This document shows, piece by piece, positions 1 to 12,610 of a DNA stretch of 64,000 nt. Origin of the DNA: Desmodesmus armatus (taxonomy: Eukaryota; Chlorophyta; Chlorophyceae; Sphaeropleales; Scenedesmaceae); contig VIIQ02000121.1 of assembly GCA_007449985.2 (NCBI GenBank), positions 62,001 through 126,000 on the forward strand, given 5' to 3'. Both the position numbers and the translations under genes were made by a program. Numbering within the stretch: the stretch's first letter is position 1; every line of letters begins with the position of its first letter. Below the pieces are notes generated by a model. It searched no databases and was not told the DNA's origin. It saw nothing but the letters and a program-made list of their open reading frames with translations.

Positions 1-119
1 CGGGGGTCCTGCTGTATGGGGTGCTGGTGCACAGCAGTAGTGTGGCCCACCTCACTGCGCTGCTGGTTGATCTCTTGCAGCTCCCTTTCTATTTGCGCTA
101 TATCCATCACAGCGGCCAT
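1..119 (-). CDS. 5' end of an unknown gene running off the left edge
   Basis: An ATG on the minus strand at 119-117 opens a frame that runs to the window edge, about 39 codons. The N-terminus reads MAAVMDIAQIERELQEINQR and continues with polar residues. An in-frame TAG lies a short way upstream, so this ATG is the first available start. The beginning looks like a short charged amphipathic helix, possibly coiled coil. There is no signal peptide or recognisable domain in the visible part, so the function cannot be named. The next gene inward (603-3690) is on the same strand, about 480 bases upstream. Confidence 0.45.
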   Translation of the reverse strand, partial: MAAVMDIAQIERELQEINQQRSEVGHTTAVHQHPIQQDP

Positions 120-602
120 GGTGCTGCTTGCTGCTCCAACGCCCAACTACTATGAAAAGCGAGCGAGAGATCAGACAAAGCTCTTGAACCAGAGCTTGTA
201 CCGGACACGGCTATGTTTACACCACAGCTTAACCCGCTTGTTCAGCAACACTGCAAGAACCAGCCTGGCTGGGCCTGGGCACTTGTGCTTCCCAACCCTT
301 GGTTTCAGGTCTTGACTGACATCCCTGACTGACATGGACGAAAGTTCTGGACCACCTCAAGACCTTACTGTTCCATCAAGGTGTGTCCCTTGTGATCAGC
401 CCATCTTGGGGCTGGTGGTGTGTGTGTGGGGGGGGGGGGGGAGATGTTGAGATTCGTGACACTGATGCTGGCACCCTGCGTGTGCTGGCCCCTGAGGCCA
501 AGGAGTGCCCAGAACCCTGCCCTTGGTCAAAAGTTATGCCAGCAGTGCCCTCCATGCTGGCTTTACACCGCACAAAACAGTGTTCCATAGAAGAGGCCGC
601 AC
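120..602. other. intergenic stretch between two minus-strand genes
   Basis: This holds the upstream region of the left-edge gene and the 3' flank of the AIF-like gene. It includes a G homopolymer near 429-442 next to a short TG run. I see no coding exon and no RNA gene. Confidence 0.5.
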
Positions 603-3600
603 TCATGGCTGCAGCAGGAGCTGCTGCCTGTATTTGTCGGCAAAGCCAGCAATGTTGCGCGACTTGAGCCTTGTTGGGATGAAGCCCGTCAGGCTCAACC
701 AGCCTATCCGCCCAACGCCATAGCTGCAGGCAGGGAATGTGAATTGACAGCAGCACAGCAGCAGCACACAAGCAACGGCATCAGCAGCAGCATGAGGCCA
801 TGCAACTGCTCCAGCATGCAACCTGCACGGACAGAGAGCCAGCTGCAAGTTGTTTTTGGAGTGATTCAGCTGACATCTCTCGGCGGATCCCTGCTGCCTC
901 AGGCTGCATCGCTATGCCCAGCAGCCTCTAACCCCAGTGTAAGCAGTGGCAGCCTCCTGAAAGACTAGGTCAGCATGAATGCTCTGCAGCGACACCCTAC
1001 TGCTGCTCTCCCTCTCCCCACCCACCCTCCCTGCCTCGATGTCACTCACTCGCGCCCTATGCTCACAAACATAACCTGGATCCCCATGGAAGGCCGCCAG
1101 CAGCGCAACTTGCTGCCTGCAGCCTGCAGGGCAACATCCCCAGCAGCAGCTGCTGCTGCCAGTGCTGTTATGTTGGCTGCAACCAGATTGCCTTGCTGGG
1201 CTGCCAGGAAAGCCAGCTTCTCTTCTGGCACATCTGTCACATCACCTAGGGCGAACAGGCGCGGGTGGCCCACCACCCGTAGCTGCTGATCAACCTAGAG
1301 GCAACAGCACAGCACGCCATAGCACAGCGCAGCATGCGGCGGTGGGTTGAGTACCACAGCACACAGACGTGCATACATACCATGTAAGGTGCCGATGTCC
1401 ATATCGATGAAATGTGTCCACCCAAAGCACAAGGCGAAGTTTGATGGCCCAATCACTCCACTTCCGGGGTCTGCATGTTGGCATGCACCGCCCACATATT
1501 GCAGTACTCTGGCACTCTGTGTTGCCCGCATGTACAAGCCAGAAGAAGATGAATCAGCACTGGCGGCAGGGCTTTGCTGCAGAACAGCTCCCTGCCTCCG
1601 ACTGCGGCTACTTGTTGCGCCCTGCCCATCCCTCACCCTGACTCAACAGCAGACAACAAGGCTACCGTATATATTCAGCTAGCTGGCATGTTGCACACCA
1701 TGCCGCCCTGCTGCTGACACAGAACCACCAGCCACTCACTTTGATCCTGCCCTGTTCGTCCAGTGCGTCCTCTAGGTGTGGCTGCATGAATGAGGTGTTG
1801 AGGGAGATGCCTGTGGCTGGCAGCAGCACATCACAGTCAACCTGGCAGCCACCTCTTGTGGCACCTGTGAAGGGCCCCCCACTGGCACCTGCTGGCACGT
1901 CCAGCTTGTCATTCAAGATGACCTGCACATGCAGTGAACGATACCCAGTGAGGGATGGGGTGCAGCCAACCAGACATGGACTGCAGCATGCGTGCCTAAT
2001 AAAGATCACCTGCTGGCTGAAGGACAAGTCATGACGCTAATGTCGACAAGGGTACTGGTATCTAGATGCTGCTGCCCTGGGTCGACTGTAGTGCGCCGCA
2101 TCAATGTTCACCAAATGATAAATAATAATAGAAGGGTGCATGGCGTCCTGCTGCTGTGGCAATATCACATTGACACACGTGCCACATGTGTGCACACCTT
2201 GCAGCCCCTGTTGCTCAGCCAGGCCTCAGCTGCTGCTCCCAGCTTTGTCGGCAGCGACGGCAGCAGGCTTGGGCCACTGTGCACCAGGGTGACCTCCACG
2301 CCATGCAGATCCTGCAGAAGCCAGCAGAAGGCAACACCTTGGCTTCATGACGCCTCCTCCGCAGTGGGGGGACAGCCCCGCGTTCGCATCATTGTGAACT
2401 GGAAGCCTCTGGCCGATGAGGGAACATGTTGCTACTACTCCTAGTACTCCTTGAGGGCTTGGCGGGGGAAAGGGCCATGCCAACCCGCAGCACAGAGGGC
2501 CAAATAATGCCCATGCGAGTTTCATAGCCCAGTTTCTCAGTTCAAGTATGGCATTGCACTAACACTGTGTCTGGTGCGAGCACTTGGCTGCTGTGGGATG
2601 GTGTAGGATTGTGCCTTACCGTCAGGATCTCTCCAGCTAGCTCCACACCCAGAGGCCCACCCCCCACCACTGTCACTTTGCGCGCAGCCTTCACTGTGTC
2701 GGCCAGTGCCTGCACACACATACATGCAAACCACCATGCAAACCAGGGTAAGGCAGCACAGCACAAGACCGAACTGTGTCTTGTCCTATCTCATGAAAAG
2801 TGTTGAGACAGGGAGACAGTGGGACAGCATGGGGAGTTTGCGCCGAAGCTACTGCCTGCTGCCATACATAAGTTGTGTGCGCCTGGCGGCGCTGCATCTT
2901 GCTGCTATTGCCTGCACTGTGTGCATCACCTGCAGCTCTACTTTGCGGGCCTCTGCAGTTGTGGCATTCCCTGTCGCCTTGCCTACTGCATAGTTGCTGC
3001 CGGTGGCGATAGCTGCAAAATCAAAGTCGATGGTGCGCCCGTCTTGAAGCTTGACAGTGCTGTCGGTCAGCTCCACGACCTGCCCTAGTGTGAATGTGCC
3101 GTGAGGCTTCATGTCCTGCAGGGGATGTGTATGATGCACATGTGGTAATGAGCCAGGGTACAGGGCAACGGGAAGAGGGTGTGTATGCAGAGGTAATAGG
3201 CAGAGGTGCCTTCTAGGCATGACGTGACATAGCACAGGTCTAAGTCCACGACGCAGCTGGGCTGCATTGCATCACGTTGACACAAGAACTTTTAAACACC
3301 AAACTTACAAGCAGCTGCGGGACAGTCCAGCGCACCTTGTAGCTCCAAACAACCTTGTCAGCCAGGCTTGGCTCAACTATGGTTCTTGCGTTTGCAAAGG
3401 AGACCTCAAAGAACTCGCTCCTGGTGGCAAAGCATGCACAGCAGCAGCCTCCAGGCTTAGAGGCTGTACATGGCACCTTTTGCAAGGATGCATTCTTTGA
3501 AGGCGATCACTGTCAGCAGTACCAGTACCCCAGCCCCTCTTAGCCGTCAGGCCGAAGCTAGCTGTGACTGACTGCCCTACCAACCTGCTGATCAGAGTTA

Positions 3601-3690
3601 CATCTATGCTTTGGTCACTGGCCAGCTTGACTGCTAAACTAGCACCAGCAAAGCCACCCCCAACACCACCACTCTGGTCCTTCCTGACAT
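603..3690 (-). CDS. AIFM2/AMID-like FAD-dependent NAD(P)H oxidoreductase (8 exons, one apparent 1-nt deletion)
   Basis: Exons (minus): 3690-3585, 3420-3336, 3115-2930, 2709-2620, 2311-2198, 1922-1740, 1294-1050, 723-603; about 376 residues once one base is restored. The protein has the pyridine-nucleotide disulfide oxidoreductase layout of the AIFM2/AMID/FSP1-like group: an N-terminal FAD Rossmann motif (GGGFAGASLA), EFFEVSFANARTIVEP as in AMID proteins, an inner NAD(P)H motif VTVVGGGPLGVELAGE, the second FAD-binding motif LFALGDVTDVPEEKL, and a C-terminal IGWLSLTGFIPTRLKSRN segment. The family moves electrons from NAD(P)H to quinones; the substrate here is not known. From ATG 3690, exon 1 reads MSGRTRVVVLG and then loses frame at a run of five C (3657-3661). 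Exon 1 is 106 nt where exon 2 requires 107, so one base is missing. A longer ATG at 3943 reaches the rest without a shift but destroys the first beta strand. Confidence 0.85.
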
Positions 3691-4184
3691 GTGGCTTGAT
3701 GTTGTATGCAAGGGAAATGTCTGATAATGCAGCAACAATGGTGGTGTGTTGCTCTGCTGGTCCAAACAAACGAGGACTAGTCGAGTCACAAGTGTGACTT
3801 GTTGCGCACGTCAACAGCAGGTCACTTGCAAACCATATAGCGTGCTTGTGTACAGTTTTATCACCTGAATCAACCGCCGTGTCCGCGATCAGCCGTATTG
3901 CTGTTAACCTTCCCTGAGTTCTGCCTGGCCCGCCCTGATCCATTTTGGGCCCTCAAGTGTCACACGTGCAGAACAGCCTTCCACCAGCCAGTTTGAGAGA
4001 TCATTTAAAGACGCTGTCTTCTAGTCCTGATCGCAAGGGTGCAACAAACCGGGCCCAAACAGCAATTATCTGCCACTTTCAGGATCCTGACAAAATGCTG
4101 ACAAGGCTTCAGAAGGGCCAGGCCAGCAAACCCGGTAGGTTATCAGCTTTCAAAGTACTTGCCAGGTAGCAGCAGTGCCAGTAC
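3691..4184. promoter_or_regulatory. shared divergent promoter region (AIF-like / GMC genes)
   Basis: About 490 bases separate the minus-strand AIF-like start from the plus-strand GMC start, so both promoters and 5' UTRs must lie here. No TATA box or other element could be assigned with confidence. An open frame from 3943 crosses part of it (see the AIF-like gene). Confidence 0.45.
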
Positions 4185-7100
4185 ATGACGGCATCCAGTG
4201 CGCCATTGGCAGATGCACGCCGTGACATACCTCTGAGCGACTCCAGTCAGCCTGCGTTCGTCAACCTCCGTCGTTTGCTGTATGCAGGGTCACAGCATAG
4301 GCAGCAGACATTGGCTCTTCATGGCAGGCACCAGACTCTGCGCACCCTGCAAAGGTGCAGAGCCTCCAGAAGGTCGCACACAACGCAGGTACGCCTGCAG
4401 GTAGATCCAGCACTGCATGCCATGCGCTTGCCTTTGCCTGGTGGTCAAACCACTAGTATGGGTCAGCCCGTATGCACAGCAGCAGCAACAGCCAGCAAGT
4501 ACGGCGGCAACAGCCATTGCGTGCGTCCCACATGCGCTCAGCCAGCTTTGCGCACTGCGCCTTCACACCTCACCACCTCCAGCACGCCTGACCCTCTGTG
4601 TCACACTCCCTGCGCCCTTGCTTCCACCCTGGTTTCCTGCAATCTCGCAGCCTGTGCCTAACCCCCTAGACCTCGAGGGGTACGAGCTCATCGTGGTGGG
4701 CTCAGGCAATGGCGCATGCGCCTTTCTCAGCAAGTACCTGCAGGCCACAAAGGGCCAGGAGCAGCGGCGTGTGCTGGTGCTAGAGGAGGGACAGGACTTC
4801 CTGCGGACCTCGAATATCACGCACCAGGCAAACTGGACAAGGTCCTACGGGGAGCAGAGCATATACAAGCTACATGCAGCCACCACGGGGCCCAATGCTG
4901 GCAACAGACCCATCATCAGTGGACGCGCGGTCACGCAGGGTGCGCAATGTAACAACCTGGTGATCCTGTTGATATCACCTGCCGCAGGTTTGCCTCATCA
5001 AAATGGTAGTTGTCAGTGGATTGCTCTGCATGGTCTGCTTGCCCCCGGGCGGGGGGGGGGTGCGGGGGTGCGCGCCCATGGTTGAGCTCTGCAGAGGCTT
5101 GACAGCTGCACCTCACGAGCGGCAGCCTGCCGCCATGATAGCGGCCTTATGCGGCAACCCCACAGCTGTGGTGCTGCAGCACCCACAGTTTCCAACTGTG
5201 GGACAAGTTGTCTTTTCGCACCAACATTCAGTATTTGTGTGTGTGCAGGTGGCGGTGGGTCGCTCAACTACACGATGATCCATGAGTCCTCCTCCTGGCT
5301 GGCTGAGCAGCTGGGTGCAGGAGGGGCCTACAGCCCAGACTACTGGGACAACCTCAAGCAGGAGCTAGGTGAGGCAGCACTGCCCAGCAAACAACAGGGT
5401 TTCACTCGCCCTAGCAATGCCTGCACATGCTTCGGGGGCGTGTCAGTCTTGTCTACTCCCGCAGGGGGGGGGGGCAACAGATTCCTGCTGGCCCCCCCCC
5501 CCCAAGACCTACAGGGCAGTCTTGGTTGGGGTGTTTGGGCAACCAACACCACAAGATGTACCAGAAAGGTCCTCAGAGCCTTGCACCCATCCATGGTGGA
5601 TGTTGGGTGTGACACACGCCCACGCATCGTACATTGTGTGCTGTGCAGTGTGCCTATGTGCAAGTGCATCAGCAAACCGCATTCACAAGTCATGCGCAAC
5701 TCATGTGTCAACACATCATGGATTCCATCTCACTGTAAAGCAAGCTATCGCCCTGCCCTGCTCGGCACCTTGCACATACCCCACGTTTCAGGTGTGATGT
5801 TCCAAAGGCAAGACCCAGGCCCTGAGCGGACCCCTGTAGCTCAAGCAATGTGGCAGGCCCTGACAGACCCCACCCAAAACGGCAGCTTCTTTGAAGATGT
5901 TCCTGGCTGCAAGGAAACCGGGTGGATACCACAGTACATTGAGGGGCCAGCGGCCGGCAAGGCCCTTGGGCGTGTTTACACGTTCAATACGCAGTTTGAT
6001 GACTTTGGCCAGCGCACGAACAGTGGGGTCAGTCTGGTTGCAGGAGGCAGGGGCTGGAGGGAAGACAGCCGGATTGACCTGTGGACGAATGCACGAGTCG
6101 AGGAGCTGCACTTTGATGGGGACAGCAAGTCCAGCAAGTGAGTTTGTGTGGCATCCACAGCCTGTAGCAGGGTTCTCTCCCGTGTGTATTCATACCAGTG
6201 CTTTTGCAGGGGTGGAGAGGACACCGGCAGGGTCAGCTGCTTTCCGGCACAGTGGCGTCTGGCAGGCAAGACGTGCAAGTGCACAAGTTTAGCCATGGGG
6301 CTCGTTTAAGTTGGTTCTCCTGCCCTGCCAGTGGCGGCAACGTACTGGCGGGTTCCATCCCTTTTGTCAGCACAGGCTGCTGACCATGCTGTTTGTTTGT
6401 GCTGCTGTGCTCCCTGCCCCCCTCCTCCCCTGGGCCCCCTTCTGGCTGCAATCTGCAGTGGCCACCCACCCAAAGTCCCCTGCACTGGCCTCACGGTCCG
6501 TCGTCTTGGGCCCCGGGAGACCGTCCAACACATCACGTTCGACCCCCAGGCCACCACAGTAATCCTGGCAGCTGGCAGCTCCACCCCCAGGCTGCTCCTG
6601 CCACACAAGGTCACCCTACAGAATGACGCTATCGGCACCCGTGTGAATGATCACATCCTGCTGCCTGCTGGCTTCTATGGCTTGAGGCAGACTGACGGCC
6701 AGCCCCAGGTCTCACCGAAGGACCAGTACCTGCCGCTGTTTCCTGAGCAGGAGGTGACCATCAAGGTGCCAGCCGCTGGCAGCAATGGCGGCAGCAATGG
6801 CGGCAGCAGTGGCGGCAGCAGTGGCGGCAGCAGTGGCAAAAGCAATGGCGGCAGCAATAGCGGCAGCGGTGGTGACGGTGTGTCAGTCACAGTCTGCTAC
6901 GACTTCTTTGCAGGCCCGGTGTCAGACCTCTCCTACTATCTGTCACACCTGTTTGTATCCCTGTGGATGCCCAACTGGCTCAAGACCGCCTGCCTCAACA
7001 GCCCAGGCCTGTTCTTGGCACTGAAGAGGGCCACCGCGCTGCTGATTGAGAGCAGTCAGTTCTTTGTCAACCTCAAGTATGGCCTGCTGACGGGAGGTAG

Positions 7101-8575
7101 GCAGCTGCCACCACTCAATGTCATTACAGGCACAACCAAGGTAAGCTGGGGCTGCGGTCAAGAGTGTCGGCGCCTTTGTGGCTGCTGTGCTGATTGCATC
7201 TCTGCCTGCCTCAGTGCACGCCAAGCTTGCACACATGGAGAGAGGATCCGGAAGCATGTCCACTATCCCTACGAGTATGCAACACTGCACACCTGCCCTC
7301 GCTTGCAACACCTCAACCCTCACCCAGATAAACCCCAAGGTGCTGCCGCCTCGCGCCCGCTGCTGCGGCATCCCAACTTGGGATCACAATTACTAAGGAT
7401 GAGTCATCCTGATTGTGTTGACTGCCGCTGCCTTGCAGTTCAACATCTTCTACGAGGGTCAGTACCAGCCGCAGCTGCCAGGCCGCAGCGGCTCCAGCAC
7501 TCGCATCCTGCTCAAGTGCTTCGCAGACAGCCCTGACGGCAGCTGCAGCAGCAGCGATGTCACCACCACACCAGACGGACAGGTGGCGACGGCCACCCTG
7601 GCCCCTTTGATGCGCACGTTGGATGTAGTAGGGGCGCGGCCCTGGGGTGTGGTGCAGTGGCTGCTCAAGCTGCTGTTTGGGTTGCCCTATGATCCAGAGA
7701 GTGAGAGGGACATCAAGGGGTATGTTAGGAGGTATGCTGAGTCCCACCTCCTGACAGAGCAGGTGAGCAAGGAGGTCTGTGAGAGTGCTTGTGAGGAGGC
7801 CTGATCCACAAGGGCTGAGCAGCCTGCTGCTGATGGCAATGCAGCCGTGTGCTGCTGCCCACCCTCTGCTGTGCCTGCTGCTGCAGTGGCTGCCACCCCA
7901 AGCTGTGCAAGCGGCATTGTTGGCAGCAGCCCAGCATACAGCGGCAGAGTCCACTTGCTTCGATGCATGCTTGCATGGACACGCAAAGTGGAGGCATGTT
8001 TCGACGGCAAAATTTGCGACTGGGAGGGAGCTGTGCATAGCAGCTAGTAAACATGTTGGACAGCTCGGCTGCTGCCGCTGCATTCTATAGCTTTTGGGAA
8101 GGCTCCGAGCACCCTGTGTTTTGTGGCCACCCTTGACCTTCCTTTTGTGTCAGACAGCAGTCTCCCAACTACCACTACTTGATGCTGCCGCTGCGCTGCT
8201 GCCCTTGTGTTGTGTTGTGTGCTGCAGCACATGTCAGGCGGCTGTGTGTTGGGCCATGCAGCAGAGGACGGCAGCGCAGGGGCTCACACAGTGGGACTAG
8301 TGAAGGGCAGCTCGAATGTAGTGGTGGCAGACCTGTCAGCTGTGCCACTGCCGCGGTTGAGCCCCCAGATGACAGCATACCTGCTGGGTTACCACATTGC
8401 CACCCAGAGGTATCAGCAGCAGCCTGCTGCAGCTCCTGCAGTGGGGAGGGAGAGGACTGCAGCAGCAGTGGGGAGGGAGAAGACTGCAGCAGCAGTGGCG
8501 AGGGAGGAGGCTGCTGCAGCAGCAGGTGAAACAGCTGTGGCGCAGATGGCAGCTGGACAGCAACAGCGGAGGTGA
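4185..8575 (+). CDS. GMC-family (glucose-methanol-choline) FAD oxidoreductase, 7 exons
   Basis: Exons: 4185-4388, 4651-4939, 5249-5368, 5792-6137, 6459-7140, 7439-7762, 8228-8575; 770 residues, all phases closing. An arginine-rich, acid-poor N-terminus of about 68 residues looks like an organelle transit peptide. The FAD motif YELIVVGSGNGACAFL sits near residues 79-94, then the flavin-binding GGGGSLNY, the middle-domain motif TTVILAAGSSTPRLLLP, and a C-terminal GMC_oxred_C region beginning HMSGGCVLG (His near 656) and ending in TAYLLGYH. The usual C-terminal GNP-type Asn segment is replaced by RLSPQMT, so the active site may be atypical. A Gly/Ser/Asn linker (about residues 427-459) interrupts the substrate domain, and the tail is Ala/Gln/Arg-rich low complexity. 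The motifs do not clearly match algal fatty-acid photodecarboxylase, so only the superfamily is assigned. Confidence 0.85.
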
Positions 8576-9458
8576 CGACGGGGGTGTTGACTGCGGGGTT
8601 GTGTAGTGGTGGTTGAGGCTGGTGCGCGTGATCGTGTGTGGAGTGTGTGAGCCCCAGCAATCAGGCAGTAGCTGCTGACCAGGATGGACTGTAGTGTCCA
8701 GCATCACACTCAGTACTTGCACATGTTGCGCTTGCGCGCATGGACAGGGGAGGCCAGTACTGTATTGGCTTGTGTGCCCCTGCTCCTTCCCCCTCTGGGG
8801 CGAGACAGCAGACCCAGGTTGCAGCAGACCGCGACTGTCGACTGTGCAGCTTGCTATCCAGCTTGCTGTGACCCAACGCCAGCACTTCCAGCAATTCCCC
8901 AGCCAGACAGGAGGCAGAACACCATGACCTGCTGCCATGGAGAATCTTTATGGAATTTAGCAGCAATAGCAACACCAGTGATGGGCGCGGTGTGTGAGTT
9001 GCAACTCAAGTCTGCAACCCGCGTGCTTGGCAACGGTGCAGTGAAGGTTGATTCGAGCACCGTTGGGTCCAGTGACTGGTCACTGCCAGGGAGTGGGTGA
9101 TCTGGGAGTGCTGGTGACGCGATCGTGGATCCTTGACGATATCTTGAGTCCAAAACGCACCAGCTTTGTAAATTGCCTACTCTTACCCTGCTCTACGTTG
9201 TGGACCAGTTTCTACACCGGTCTGTCTGTCCCAGACCCTGACCTGCGTGTGACATGCATACGGTCAGAGACACCCGCTCCATCCCCATCACAATGGTCAC
9301 TGAGGGTAGCTGATTCTGCGTGTGCACTTCAATCGCTGTCACGCGCAAACCAGCTGCCTGCTGGCCCTGTCTTTGCAAGCGAGAGAAAGCCCTTGGCTCG
9401 TGCTGGGGCATGTGCAGACGTTGAAAGTCTTATCTTTAATAAGAAGACTGTCTGAGGC
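8576..9458. other. intergenic: 3' flank of GMC gene and upstream region of DUF1769 gene A
   Basis: No exon could be assigned. A TGTAA motif, the chlorophyte poly(A)-type signal, occurs at 9167-9171 but is nearly 600 bases past the GMC stop. An in-frame TGA at 9453-9455 sits just before the next gene's ATG. Confidence 0.45.
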
Positions 9459-12400
9459 ATGGAAAGCTGCTTTCAGCGGACGTTCGTTGGCAACGCAACA
9501 GACCGCAAGACTGACAGCTCTGGTGCTTGGCCAGCCTACCAGCACACAGACAGCTCTGGAGAGCCATGTTTCCGTCTCAGCACAGCAGCTTCATTTCATG
9601 ATGACAGCCTCGTGCCTCCGCACCCTTCTCAGCGGTCAGCTCTTCCCCCTCAGGACCAGTTCGGGGACGCTCGCTTCCCTGTGCTCATAACTCAGGACCC
9701 AAGGGCCAGCAGCCAGGTAAATACATATTACACCTAGCTGAATACTGCAGCAGCCTGGGTGTGCTGCCGGTTGACTGCAGTACCATAGCAATGCTAGCAG
9801 ATGCTGATTGGCAGCTGGGACAGCTGCCATGGACCAGACCCTCCCAAGCACCAGGTCATACTTGAACGGTAGATATTGATGTTCTTATGTCACTTTGTTT
9901 GTTGCAGGTGGTGGGCACGGACCCCAGGGGCCATGTCCCCCTCAACATCTCCGTGCCTGTCGAGACAGACACCTTTGTGGGGCGCATGTGCAACTTGATC
10001 AAGGGGTGCCCTGGCACTCCGGATGCAGAGTTCAGGGGCACAAAAGCATATGGCAAGAGCATCATACAGGTACAGGGTGCTGTCTGTAGGCAGCTGCAAG
10101 GACAGTCTCTCCTCCGTCATGCCCCATGCCAGTGGTGCCAACATCCGGCCCAAACAGCAGTAGACCGACATCCCTGACCGACTGACTGGGTGCTGCAGGG
10201 CATGTACAAGACTGAGACGCCAGCTAAGGACATTTGGGTGGGGCAGGAGTTGCTCAAACAGCCCCTGCTTCCTGCAAGGTGGGGGTGGGCCGGGTGACAC
10301 CCGGACCGTGCAGCATCCGGACCTGGTGGTTGGAGCAGCAGCTGGCTGGAGTTTGACAGCAGCTTGCAGACATGTTGCTACTGTTTCTGTGTGTTTCAGC
10401 GAGCCAGCAAACCCGCGCACCAGCTACAGTTGCCCTAGCATGGCCCTGTTGAACTCTCAGCGCTAATCGATCCATTGCCACAGCAGCAGCAGCAACAGCT
10501 GCTGCCACAACACCAGCTTGGCAGCAGCAGCCATGTGCCTGCTGCATCCACTGCTGAACCTCCCTTCTCTCATATCCTTCCATGTGTTACTCGCTGCGTC
10601 TGCAGCTTCCAGCGCCTCGTGTTCACAACAGCAGCCAAGATGTTCAGCAGCACCTACCGGGTGATGGTGGAGGGTGATGCGCTGGGCTACCTCAACCCAC
10701 TGCTGGCCATTGCTGCCACCATCAACGTCAGCTTGCCGGGGCAGCAGCCAGACCTGAGGAATGTGCATGAGGATGCCAGGCTGCTGGACCCCAGACTGGC
10801 TGACAAGTCAGGTAAGGCAGGCATGGCTGGCATGGCAAAGTGCTGGGGCGCTTTTTGAAGGGGTGGGGTTGCAAACAGACATGTTTGCCATACATCTTTG
10901 TACAGAATGCAGCCCGGAGAAATGGTCTTTGGGCATCAACAGTACCAAGAGCCATGCCAAGAGCTTTTGAGCAGCAGGTGTCAGCGCAGATGCTTGCCGC
11001 TAAACGGCAGAGCAACAGCAGTGTCGGCAACATAGCAAAAGCCGCGAGGCATACCAGTCATGATCACCCGCGCTCAACCATACTGTGTTACTTGGCTGGG
11101 ACCAGACCTGACACTGCGTGTCTCTGTGTGCGCGTGTGTCTGATGTGCGGCTGCAGGCCAGCCTGTGTCCAGTGCGCAGAGGCAGCGGTTCTTTGACAAG
11201 GTCGGCAACCTGGAGGGAGCAAAGTTCAGCACGCAGTATGTCTACACCTTCATCATCACACAGTCCATTGTGGACATGCCCACTTACAAGTAGGTCGCGC
11301 ACAAAGTTGCGGCTTAGTGTAGCACAGCACAGCAGCTGTCCAGGCAACATCAGCCAGCAGCAGCAGCAGCAGCAGCGTGGAGGTGTGCAACACAGCTAGC
11401 AGTATGTTGCGCTGCGGTAGGTTGCATGCTGATACTGCTGGCATCACCCCAGCGCAGCCAAAGACTTCCGCAGATCAACCCTGCGCATTTCATGTGTGCC
11501 TTGCTATGATGTGCTGTGCTGTGCTGTGTGGTGCAGGCTGAAGCTGGGCGCGTTCATCAATCTGGACCTCTGCCCGGTCCTGAATGGCCAGCCGCTGCAG
11601 ATGATGTGCAAGAATGTGCAGGTGTGGTGCTCGCTTTGCCAGTCGGCATCTAACGCGCATGCCAAGGACAACAGGCATCACTTGATGCACGCACGTTTCC
11701 GTCCAAAGCATTGCTGATAACCAGCGGTACCAGCAGGTTGTCCTTTACCTAGATTCTTCCCTGTTCATGTTGGTGCTGACAAGCTCAATGGCCAACATGC
11801 AACTGAGGTGTGTTACCTGCTGCTGCTTGCGCATCTGCTGCTGCTGCCTGCCTGCAGACCGAGCAGGTGATCATGAGCCTCTTGGTGTGGCACAAGCATC
11901 TGAACTACCCGCCAAGCCGGCAGCGCAGGCAGAGCGATGCAGACACCAGCAGCACCCGCAGCTACAGGCACAGCAGGACCAGCAGCCATGACGCCAGTGA
12001 CAGCAGCAGCTTCAACGGCCTCTGCACCAACAGCAGCAGCTTGTATACGGACAGCAGCACTGGAAGCAGCAGCAGCCTGAGCAGCATTGGTGACGGCAGC
12101 TGCCTGGATAGCTCCGTTGGGGAGTCTGATGACAGTGTGAGTGAGGACGGCACAGGCTTTGACAGCGCAGATGGCTGTGACAGTGACTACCACAGCTGCT
12201 GCGATGGTGCACAGGAGGACGTGGAGGACGGGCAGCAGCAGTACCAGTACCAGCTGGAACCGCACCCGTCAGCTGTGTGCGGCCAAGTGCAGGTGCCTGC
12301 AGCAGGGGCGGATACGCAGCCGCGTCCGCTGCAGCCCGCGCTTTCAGCCCCGGCAGACCTTCTGACTGGTGCTGCTACTGACCTTGCCGACATGCCAGTC

Positions 12401-12610
12401 AAGGTGACAGTCGTTGCTGCCAGCACGGCTACAGGTCAGCTGGGGGCGGCAGCAGTGGCGGCGACTGCACCTAAGGCCGCGCGCAGGAGCAGCGGCGGCA
12501 AGGCTGTTGCAGCCGTCGTGTCAGCAGCACGGCGTGTGGCGGCGCGCTTGAAGCCGCTGCCTGCGCCTCGGCCCAGGCGCAACAAGTCATGCCCGGGCTT
12601 TGCGCTGTGA
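9459..12610 (+). CDS. DUF1769 (Duc1-like) protein, copy A, with long Ser-rich tail
   Basis: Exons: 9459-9716, 9908-10069, 10199-10278, 10606-10811, 11157-11289, 11537-11621, 11858-12610; 558 residues, all phases closing. ATG 9459 is the first after an in-frame TGA. The body matches the family known as DUF1769 (PF08588, to my knowledge also called Duc1), known mainly from fungi where a member binds phosphoinositide at the cell cortex. Family-like segments are LVFTTAAKMFSS, a YVYTFIITQSIVDMPTYK block, LGAFINLDLCPVLNGQPLQM and MSLLVWHKHLNYPPS. Copy B at 16155 has a parallel segment for each. The last exon adds about 200 residues of Ser/Asp/Glu then Ala/Gln/Arg low complexity ending in a basic RPRRNKSCPG stretch, absent from copy B. 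There is no signal peptide. Function is inferred from the family only. Confidence 0.8.

Noticed and set aside
1295..1640. Minus-strand frame with IGPSNFALCFGWTHFIDMDI as an extra exon of the AIF-like gene
   Set aside because: Exons 6 and 7 join in phase directly and reproduce the family spacing; this stretch is intronic.
3688..3943. ATG 3943 as the true start of the AIF-like protein
   Set aside because: It keeps the frame but replaces the hydrophobic first beta strand before GGGFAG with VRKDQSGGV, which would not form a Rossmann motif; kept as an alternative only.
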